Positions 55,986 to 64,000 of a DNA stretch of 64,000 bases are shown piece after piece (position 1 is the stretch's first letter; the number at the start of each line of letters is the position of its first letter). The notes below the pieces were generated by a model. It was not told the DNA's origin. It searched no databases and worked only from the letters and a program-made list of their open reading frames with translations. This DNA comes from Roridomyces roridus (Eukaryota; Basidiomycota; Agaricomycetes; Agaricales; Mycenaceae). Location of the stretch: assembly GCA_029378245.1 (NCBI GenBank), contig JARKIF010000055.1:62001-126000 (forward strand), in the 5' to 3' direction. The position numbers were made by a program, and so were the translations under genes.

Positions 55986-56680
55986 AAAAAGAAGGTTAGC
56001 AGAACACACAATCAGATTTGGGAGTTCTCTCACAAAATACTAGCGAGAAGGCCGACTGCCACCGCCGCCGGAATTGAGGCTGGAGATAAGGATTGTATGT
56101 AACACCGCGGGCTTGAATCTTTTTGTCGTTTTCTCTGTACTTCTGATGAGTTGTATGAACGGTGCAGACCGACCTTGGACAGCCTTTGGTCGATGGAAAC
56201 AGCCTTGGGCGCCTGCAGGCTGGGGCGCATTGACGCCGTCCCTTCTGCCGTGCTCAGGTGACACCGTCGGCTAACTCCTTCCTCTCCCACCTCTCGTCGT
56301 CGGCAGTCGGGACCGCGGTGCATAGCGCCTATCACTCGTCGACCGAGTCTTGTTGCATCATAGAGACAGCTAGCCCCGCAGTTGTGCCAGAGACTACGCA
56401 GCTGCCCCGCGGCATCATCGCACAGCCCATCGCGCGTGTCTGCAAAACTCTATCCTCGACTTCCTCAGAGAAAGTCTGTGCACTGGATTCGAGCGCTCAT
56501 CGAAGGAAACAAGGCGGGAGTAGATGGTAGTGGCCGGATTCACGACGTCCTTTTGGCACGGTTTTCACGGTCCATCTCCAGATCTCCCAATTGCGGCGCA
56601 GTGATGGTCTTTGACTCGGGTAACATTGTGAGTTTTTTTTCCCTTTTGTCGTCCAAGAGCTGTGTGAGTCAACTCCGTAG
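55986..56680. other. Upstream region of the phospholipase C gene
   Basis: Open frames here (for example 56,258-56,530, Ser/Thr-rich, and a frame ending VMVFDSGNI before a GT-AG intron that joins to 56,681) could be 5' exons of the PLC, but nothing in them matches the family. Confidence 0.45.
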
Positions 56681-59600
56681 ATGGGCCACCAGCGAGTCAT
56701 GGAGGGAATCGAGGAGATGATGTCAAGTTTGGCCGTCACGGGCGGCAAACACGACTCTTTCTTAAACCCCACAATCGACCGTAATGCGTCCTACTATTCG
56801 GGCGCCACCCGAATGCCAGACCCCTCGCACATGCTACGCCGAGCAGCCAATATCATGAGCTCCCCAACGGACAGACCACCCTCTCTGCAGTCCACACGCC
56901 GGAGGCTCAGCGCGTCCATCCGTCGTCGTCTCGGTCGCTTCTCCCGCTCAAAGTCACGCAGCAGCAGTGACGAGACCACGTCGAGGGGCTCCACCTCCAG
57001 CGCAGACGACCTCGTTCCAAAGGCCCTGCAAGACGGCATATATCTCACCAAAATCTCGTTAAAAAAGCAGCGCAAGCTGCTCTTTCGGCTCGATCCTGAC
57101 CGCGGACAGCTCATCTGGGAGTCCAAGGTCACCAAGTACGGTACGTTTGTCGGTCTATCTTTCGTGTAGCATGGCCTCAACGCGTCCGCAGTCCCCATAG
57201 AGGCCGTACGCGAGCTGCGGTCAGGTGCCGATGCGAAAGCATATCGGGAGCAGTTCCAGCCTCAGACGCAGGACGACGAGGAGCGCTGGCTTACCATCGT
57301 CTATATGGTCAACTCAGCGTGGAAGACGATGCATCTCCTCGCTCCTACCAAGGAGCTCATGGACATGTGGACTACTGCCATGCGACGGCTGCATTCTGCG
57401 CAGACTGATTTGATGTATGGGCTCGGACAGGGCGAGTTGCTCGAGGCTGTATGGGAGCGGCATTACTGGAATGCCAAGGGGTTTTCGTTTGAGGATATCG
57501 AGAGGTTGTGTAGGAGGCTGAATGTCAGTCTTCGGGAGGAAGAGCTGAGGCGTCTATTTCAAGTGAGCGTCCCTCTCTGTTTCAATGTGGCTACTGACTT
57601 TTTTTTCGCAGCAATCGGACTCTAATCAGGGCGGTTGTCTTGATTTCGAGGACTTTCAGCGCTTCGTCAAATTGCTCAGGGCTCGTCCAGATATCGAGCG
57701 AATCTACAAGCACCTGACCAAGAAGCAGGGTCGTTTCGACTTTGAGGTGTTTCAGCGATTCATGCGAGATATACAACGCGTAGGTCCATCGTACTACCAT
57801 TGTATGTCTTATAACGCGTCCTACAGACCCCACTGGGCCCTACTGACTTGCGATCCTTATTCGAGTCTTACGCCGATGGTATTCCCTCCAGTCCCGACGT
57901 TTCCTCCCTGACGGACTACTCTGTCCCTCCCACGACCATCTCTCTGGAATCTTTCGCCTCCCTTCTGCTTTCCACCGACAACCCTGCTATTCTTGACCCC
58001 GAAGAGCAGCGGGAGGAACCCCACCACAGCGGGCATCATGTCCATCGCTACCCCAAAATCGGCGTTTCCGAGGCCGTTTTCCCAACCTCCACCGACACGT
58101 ACCATGGCCCTGGCCACGACATGACACGTCCGCTATCAGAGTACTACATCTCCTCATCACACAACACGTACCTCCTCGGGCACCAGCTCGTTGGCGAGAG
58201 CACCATCGAGGGCTACGTCCGGGCCCTCCAGGCCGGCTGCCGCTGCGTCGAAATTGATATCCACCAAGGGCCGACGCTGCCCATCATTACGCACGGCAAC
58301 ACCCTCACCTCCAAGCTCCCTCTGCGCACGGTATGCGAAGCGATCAATCAATATGCCTTTGTCGCCTCGCCCTACCCGCTCATCATCTCTGCCGAGATCC
58401 ACTGCTCGCCCGCGCAGCAGGATATGGTCGTCGATATTATGAGCGAGGTGTTTGGCGACAAGCTTATGCGGGCGCCTGTGGATGGCCGGCCGCCTATACA
58501 GGAGTTGCCGAGCCCGATGGAGCTGCGGGGGATGATCATGCTCAAGGCCAAGAACCTGTATGTGGCAAGGGAGGCGCCGTTGGTGGGTGGGCAGGTTGCG
58601 CCTGTGGGGAACGAGGCGCCGGTATATACGTCGGCGGATTCGACGGCGGAGGACTCGGAGAAGCTAGAGGAGGGGTATGTCGCTGTTCCCAGGAGTCCTT
58701 CGTCGCCGTTACTGGAACCCCGCTCTCCTCCGTTGCTGCAAAAGGCCAGCGCTGCGATGCGGCGAGTGCGCAGCCGCAGTCGGGGTCACTCGCATTCACA
58801 CTCGTCAGATTCCCCACCGTCTTCTTTCATGCCACTTTCCCCGACGGAGAAGCCCAAGATGTCTTTTGCGCTGCTTTCCCTCCTGGTATACACCGTCGGC
58901 GTCAAGTACCGCGGGATCAACAAGAAGGAGGAGTACGCCCCACAGCATATGTTCTCGCTCTCTGAGAACACGGCCAACAAGATCGTGCGCTCGGGCGCGG
59001 TGCTCGACCTCATCAAGCACAATCGCACGCATCTCGTCAGGCTGTATCCTAAAGGCACGCGGTTAAAGTCGTCGAATTACCTCCCGCATACCTACTGGAG
59101 TGCTGGCGCGCAGCTCATAGCGCTGAATTGGCAGACAATGGATATGGGGTATATGATGAATCATGCCATGTTTCAGCGGAATGGGGGATGTGGGTATGTG
59201 ATGAAGCCGCGGGCGTTGAGGCTGCCGAATCAGAAGGAGATGTTGGGCAAGCGGACGGAGCATGTGTTGGAGGTTGGAGTGGTTTCGGCGCAGCAGTTGC
59301 CTCCGTCGAAAGATGGGAATGGGAGCGTTGATCCGTTTGTGGAGGTGTCGATGTATGTGCCGGACTGGAGTGGTTTTCAGTCTCAGTCTCCGGGTTCTTA
59401 TCTTGGTGCGGGTGGGGTGCCCGGGTCTCCGCAGACCCCGCAGGGAGGAATGGCGTACCGGTCGATGACCTCCGTTGTGAAGAACAACGGCTTCAACCCA
59501 GTATGGGAGGAGAAGCTGGCGATACCCTTTTCATGCGTGGGCGAGATGATGGAGCTCATCTTTGTGCGATTTGCAGTCAGGCAGGAGGGGAGCAAGGACG

Positions 59601-59740
59601 ACGACGAGCCGTTGGCTGTGTATTGCGCGCCGCTCGCGTGTTTGCAGCAAGGGTACAGGCAGCTGCCGTTGCATGATACACAGTTGGCGCAGTATCTGTT
59701 TTCGACGCTGTTTGTCAAGATTGCAGTGAAGGATTTATAG
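56681..59740 (+). CDS. Phosphoinositide-specific phospholipase C (delta-like)
   Basis: From MGHQRVMEGIEEMMSSLAVT the order is a basic Ser/Arg-rich region (SIRRRLGRFSRSKSRSSSD), a PH-like domain (ALQDGIYLTKISLKKQRKLL, VPIEAVRELRSGADAKAYRE) and EF-hand-like helices (RHYWNAKGFSFEDIERLCRR, CLDFEDFQRFVKLL). The X domain has YISSSHNTYLLGHQLVGES and IDIHQGPTLPIITHGNTLTS, so both catalytic His are present. After a low-complexity linker come the Y domain (LPHTYWSAGAQLIALNWQTM, YMMNHAMFQRNGGCGYVMKP) and a C2 domain (LEVGVVSAQQLPPSKDGNG). It hydrolyses PIP2 to IP3 and diacylglycerol at membranes in a Ca-dependent way (EC 3.1.4.11). Introns at 57,140, 57,560 and 57,780 join in frame. Most of the catalytic half is one exon ending at 59,740. 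The start is uncertain; upstream exons are possible. Confidence 0.9.
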
Positions 59741-59800
59741 AGTAATAATGGACTAATCATAGCAATCGCTACAAAATGTACAACCACTGTAGAATAGAAT

Positions 59801-61129
59801 TCATTTACGAAGCATCCGTCCTCGGTCCAGCAGCGCATCAGCCTCAAAGTAACACCCTTTGAGCCACCTATTGGGCTCCCCGTCCCTCTGCCCGTCCTTA
59901 CCCTCCTTGTCAGAAAAGGCGGTCCGCGCATGCAACACGCGTCGATTATCAAAGATAACCGCGTCGCCCTCTTTGAGTGTATACATATACTCGCGCTCCC
60001 TGTCCGCGAGGAGCTCCGAAAAGCGCTTGAGGGCGGTGTAGAACTCTGGGGGCGTGTGTAGGGGTAGAGGAGCCTGGAAGGGAGGGGAGTAGTTTATTTG
60101 GGATATCCTGCCATCGTCGGCAAGCTCGATGGTGGGATGTGTCTGATGCAGGTGATGCCCGTCGTTGACGTAGTGGAACGCAACAGGCGTGCGTGCGAGG
60201 ATGTCGAACGCTTCGGGAGAAGATAGGCGGAGGGCCGATGCGGCGTGGAAGGCGTCGACAAAGTACGAGGCGCCGCCGTGGACGCGGTTTCGGAGGCAGT
60301 GCAGGATTTGGTATTTCGGGGGGTGTTGGAAGTATCTTTGGAGAGATAAGCCCCCGAGTCGATGAATGGATTGGGAGAGACGCACAAAAGATCCATGTGT
60401 AACCCCAAGTCGAGATTCGTATACGCGATGTTCCGACTATCCCGTAGATTGACGACATCCCAGACCTGCCCGTAAAAGGTCTCGCGGATGTAGCTGAACT
60501 TCCCCGCCAACTTGCGTAATTCACAGCTGGCGTCGCTAGTCTCCTCGTTGGGCACCCCAGTCTACAAGGATCAATCGGCCTGTTCACGACGGATATTGCA
60601 GGGACGTACGCACGACGAAGAGGAGGCCGTAAGCCGTGAGCTGGTCGATCGCACTGCGGAGACCCCGCCTGTCCTCGAGGGAAGAGTAAGGCACGAACAG
60701 GCTCGGGGACGCGGATATGTCGGTCTTGGACCAGGGCCGCTCACGCGTGGTGTCGGCGCGGTGGAACGAGGCAAGCTGTGCGGAGGAGGAGTGCCGCCTG
60801 AGGAAATCCTGCGGGAAGAAGGAGGAGTGGCCGTCGGTCCATCGGATGCACAGACCGTCGGAGGTGAGGGTGATACCGCCGGGGCCGTCGAGAGGTTGGA
60901 TATTGGCAGGGATGTCGGAGGAGCGATGTATCTTTTGGGAGGTGGAAGGGTGGATGCAGGTTGGGGAGAGGCAGGAGTCTCGGAGCCAGATGAAAGGGAA
61001 GGACGCGCCGAGTGCGTCGATGGTTAGGCTTTTGCCGTCGTTGGTCCGGGCGATGGAGGACCAGAGGCGGGAGTGAGCCCGGGGAGGAGCCTGCAGAGCT
61101 CGGCGGTATATCGACCCAAGGAGAGACAT
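59801..61129 (-). CDS. Gamma-butyrobetaine / trimethyllysine dioxygenase (TauD family)
   Basis: ATG 61,127-61,129 starts MSLLGSIYRRALQAPPRAHS, an Arg-rich presequence. The N-terminal zinc-type domain has FIWLRDSCLSPTCIHPSTSQ, as in BBOX1 and TMLHE. The catalytic domain has GVPNEETSDASCELRKLAGK, GQVWDVVNLRDSRNIAYTN, LHMDLL (Fe-binding His-x-Asp), ILHCLRNRVHGGASYFVDAF, VIFDNRRVLHARTAF (second His) and RWLKGCYFEADAL (2-oxoglutarate Arg). These enzymes hydroxylate gamma-butyrobetaine (EC 1.14.11.1) or trimethyllysine (EC 1.14.11.8) in carnitine synthesis; which one cannot be decided here. Two short introns keep frame. The gene is convergent with the PLC gene, with only about 60 bp between stops. 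Full length, intact. Confidence 0.87.
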
Positions 61130-61584
61130 GGGGGAGGGAGGAGGAGGGGACCAGAGACATGATCGACTCGGATAAGATTTCGTTATCAGTTGCGCCGGAT
61201 ACCCGGAGTTAGGGGCTTGCTGCTAGTGGACGACTCGAAATGGAAGTATCGAGCCTGTTTTTCTTCTCGGCGAATCCGGGAATGCGCTTCCTCCGCCGCC
61301 CCCAGTTCAAGATATTCTTGATCGCGCGTTGACGAAGGTTCTGGCCCATCTTGTTCTGTTTAGAATGACAATGACGAGGAGAAATATGCAGTACCAGCTT
61401 GACCTTGACTTGCAGATGAAGGTTGTAAATAGCAAGGTTTGGATGAAGTCACGTCATCTTGCAAACTTGCCCTCTTCCATCCCCGGCCCGGAAGCGCGAT
61501 CCTGTCTTTCCACCGAAATGACAATGGCATCACCCATCGTCGCGCCCCAACCGAGCCACTGCAAAGGTATTGTCCCATTCAACG
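61130..61584. other. Intergenic between dioxygenase start and AIM9-like stop
   Basis: Promoter of the minus-strand dioxygenase and 3' flank of the AIM9-like gene. No separate gene is seen. Confidence 0.6.
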
Positions 61585-63400
61585 TCACCTGTACTTCTCT
61601 TCGTCCATGTCGTCGAAAAACCAATGAGCCAAAAAGGCATCCCGTTCCTCTGGGCTTTCCGCAAGCTCCAAGAGCATCTCCTTCATCCTCTGGCTTTCCA
61701 GCAAGACTTCCTCGTATTCTTCCTTGTTCACCCATCCCTTCGTCCCGCACCCAACTACACTCAGACAAAACATCAGATTCAGCTCCACCGCTACCTGGTC
61801 TTTATGCCACCGGTTTGCCGCCGTCACGTCCTCGGAGTCGAATGCGATGGGACACGGACCCGCAGCTGGCCCTGCGAGCGCGTCCCATTCCCGCGTCACC
61901 TGCATGAGCGAGCGCTTTAGGGGAAAAGTCTCGCCGTCCCACGGGGAGGAGGATTGGTCGAAGAGACGTTGGCGGAGCTGCATTTGGGGGGTCCGTCATG
62001 GCCGCGTGATGTAGCGGGTTCAACTCCTCCGTGTCCTTGAGGTACAGGTAATGCCTCAGATGGCGTCGCAGTCGATCCAGCTCTCTATCTTGCAGTACGT
62101 CGTCAAGGTCAGCAAAGTCGACTGGCAGGGAAGGCCGCGTCTTCGGATCGAAGGAGGGGTCGCCGTCATTTTTATCCACACAGCCGGGAATTCCGGCGCT
62201 GAGCGAGATGGGCAGAATCGAGGCGTATTGCCAGTCGATCAGGCTGCAAATTTTCCATTCGTCCGAGTCGCTCGTTTTGGAGACTAGAATATTGCCTTCG
62301 TGGGAGAGATCTGGATGGCGAATGCGGAAAGAGCTGAGGGCAGGATCATGGGGAACGATGGACGGCGCGATGAGGAGGTAGCGATTCAGGCTCTCGGCGC
62401 GGTCTGAAGGCAGTTGCTCTTGGTAGTTGTACGCTTCCCGCCTCGAGCGGTAAAATGGAAACAGAGGCTGACCAAAGCGTTCGAGGAAGGCGAGTTCCTT
62501 GTGGGCGCCTCTGACGAGTGCGTCCTGCATGGTTTTATCTGCAATTATTGAGTATTCCAGGCGCCACGTAAAAGCAGAGTTACGCACACGGTCCCCGATT
62601 CACCTCAAGCTGCGATCTCCGCCCACGCCAAAGACTCGCCCTCACATCCGAGCCAACACAAAATCGCGGATCGTCAGGCATTGGAACTCCCTTTCCAGCG
62701 CTCACGTTCTCCAAATCGCGCGCATAATACAAGCTGCTGCCAGCGGGGAATTCAACACCCATCATTTTCGCCTCGAGTTTGACGAGCTGACGCACAACCG
62801 AAACGATGTCCTTTTCCCCGAAACTAGACGACACATCCCGCAGCTCGCTGCCGCGCATGTATTCCATAAAAATGTACCGCGTCTCAGCGGCATTTTCTTC
62901 CTCGGCCGAATACCCGTACACCTGGGGAATCGGGATCCCAACGACGTTCCGGAGGTAGTCCATCGTCGCTACCTCACTAGCAAGTAGGTAATAGGATGGC
63001 TCATTGCATGGGTACGGGATTCGTGCGACCATTTGGAAGTCGTCGCGCATGGTGATGAGGAAGGAACGATTCCAGCTGCCTTCTGCAAGTTTTGTGAGAG
63101 AGATGATGTCGGAAGGGGTGCGTCCGACGGATTGGGCGGCGAGGAGACGCAAGCCTGCGATATTGAAGATAGTTCTGCGCTCGGAGAGTCGTAGGGCTTC
63201 GTTGTAGCTGATGTCGTGAGCTGACGGGGAGAAGACGAGTATGGTACTTACATCCATCTACCTGAGGTGGAATTGAAGAGGTCGTCCGGTGCTGCGTTCT
63301 TGGTATGCAACGCGCGCCACGAGCCTGGAAGGCATGCAAAGCTTGAAGGTCCCCGAGGCAATCTTAAAAATGCAGGAGAACGGAGCTTGACGATCCTCAT
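61585..63400 (-). CDS. AIM9-like mitochondrial phosphotransferase (APH family), one-base frame break
   Basis: ATG 63,398-63,400 (alternative 63,419-63,421) starts MRIVKLRSPAFLRLPRGPSS, a mitochondrial-type presequence. After it come LFNSTSGRW/IYNEALRLSE, LTKLAEGSWNRSFLITM, MVARIPYPCNEPSYYLLASE, RYIFMEYMRGSELRDVSSSF, then HPDLSHEGNILVS (catalytic loop) and CSLIDWQYASILPI (metal-binding Asp). The C-terminal part is LNPLHHAAMTDP, LRQRLFDQSSSPWDGETFPL and MKEMLLELAESPEERDAFLA, ending at 61,585. The last block is one base out of frame after a CCCCCCAAA run near 61,985-61,993. AIM9/FMP29 proteins carry an aminoglycoside-phosphotransferase-like fold; their substrate is not established. The break may be an indel error. 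Confidence 0.75.
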
Positions 63401-63442
63401 TATCCGGAAGATACACTGCATTCCCTGACCTCCTAGGCAGAG

Positions 63443-63470
63443 GGGTCTGCCGAGGCGCCTCGGCAGACCC
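63443..63470. repeat. Perfect 28-bp palindrome
   Basis: Both 14-base halves (GGGTCTGCCGAGGC and its complement) match exactly with no spacer. It could form a cruciform or bind a dimeric protein. Confidence 0.85.
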
Positions 63471-63620
63471 AATCCGATCCGAGCTTGGGGCGGGGTCTGC
63501 CTGTGTCTGCCTGGGTCTGCCTGTGTCCGTTCAAGTCTGCCCCAACTCCCTCGATTCAACTTAGCGTCACTGGACGCCGACTCGCTGGATTTTGGTTGGA
63601 TTCTCATCCGCCATCTGGCA

Positions 63621-63700
63621 GGTGTCAGTGAGGCGGTGCATGGTCGGGTGCTGTCTCTTTGGTGTCAGTGAGGCGGTGCATGGTCGGGTGCTGTCTCTTT
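63621..63700. repeat. Perfect 40-bp tandem duplication
   Basis: Positions 63,621-63,660 and 63,661-63,700 are identical (starting GGTGTCAGTGAGGCGG), with no spacer. Confidence 0.95.
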
Positions 63701-64000
63701 GTCCGTTCCCATGTGATAAGCGAGGTAAATCCTGGTAAATCTCCGCCCTCCATCCGCAGTCCTTTGTCTGCAGCGACGGAGATCAGGTTTAACCTCGAGT
63801 TGGTCTCACCGTTTCAGTGGCAACCGTGGTATTTATAACTGATGTACACCAATTAATTACTTGTAAGTATACGGACCGAGCGGCGGCGAGTACGAACCCA
63901 AGTGTGGCCCCAACCTGGGGCCCGACCTGGGCAGAGTCTGCCCGGAGGGACATAGACCCCACCTAGGCAGACATAGCCCGACCTAGGCCCAGTTGGGTCG

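Larger units (their letters stand above)
63430..64000. repeat. GGGTCTGCC / CCTAGGCAGA word-repeat region
   Basis: Words of the type GGGTCTGCC, TGTCTGCCT and CCTAGGCAG fill 63,430-63,545 and 63,900-64,000 in both orientations. CCTAGGCAG near both ends suggests one element that continues past the window. It starts about 10-30 bp upstream of the AIM9-like start codons. Between lie a 40-bp tandem repeat and non-repetitive DNA. Confidence 0.65.

Noticed and set aside
56258..56680. Ser/Thr-rich frame as N-terminus of the phospholipase C
   Set aside because: Cannot be joined with confidence and has no family similarity; mentioned only as a possible 5' extension.

Overview
The window is nuclear DNA of a mushroom-forming basidiomycete (Agaricomycetes). 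The evidence is dense genes on both strands cut by many introns of about 45-60 nt, TATA boxes about 35-65 nt before start codons, and a typical wood or litter decayer gene set: a multicopper laccase, a GH5 subfamily 5 endoglucanase, an alcohol-oxidase-type GMC oxidoreductase, F-box proteins, NAP1 and a PI-specific phospholipase C. No rRNA gene, canonical tRNA, CRISPR or viral gene was seen.

Layout. 1-8.8 kb: a GC-rich word repeat, a diverged tandem duplication, a small secreted cysteine-rich protein, an F-box protein, a CaiB/BaiF family III CoA-transferase with a mitochondrial-type N-terminus, an unrecognised minus-strand gene and an RNase H. 8.9-24.2 kb: a large inverted duplication. Each arm (about 2.6 and 2.95 kb) carries a divergent pair, a Tautomerase_3 (cis-CaaD-like) gene and a WRAP53/TCAB1-like WD40 gene. 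The 9.7 kb between the arms holds laccase, NAP1 and a flavin monooxygenase, all on +. 24.2-31.5 kb: gene-poor DNA bounded by two copies of a degenerate repeat element. 31.5-39.6 kb: a small unknown protein, a DUF5745 (CEP95-like) protein, a decayed F-box gene and a GT4 glycosyltransferase. 39.6-45.3 kb: gene-poor, with two relics of the tautomerase gene and a GGGTACGG word repeat. 45.3-55.0 kb: an acetate-transporter family protein, a third intact tautomerase, GH5 endoglucanase, GNAT acetyltransferase and a GMC oxidoreductase with one nonsense codon. 55.6-63.4 kb: a small unknown protein, PLC, a gamma-butyrobetaine/trimethyllysine dioxygenase and a mitochondrial AIM9-like phosphotransferase. 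The last 570 bp are word repeats, a 28-bp palindrome and a perfect 40-bp tandem duplication.

The genes do not form one pathway. Themes are extracellular lignocellulose attack (laccase, GH5, GMC oxidase), CoA and carnitine-type metabolism (CaiB/BaiF transferase, dioxygenase) and local amplification of a small tautomerase. The most unusual features are the inverted tautomerase/WRAP53 duplication with damage in different places in the two WRAP53 copies, 4-nt and 7-nt micro-exons in the endoglucanase, three inferred GC-AG introns, and several otherwise intact genes with a single reading-frame break, which may be young pseudogenes or assembly errors. Exon joins were deduced by eye from reading frame and family motifs, not from transcripts.
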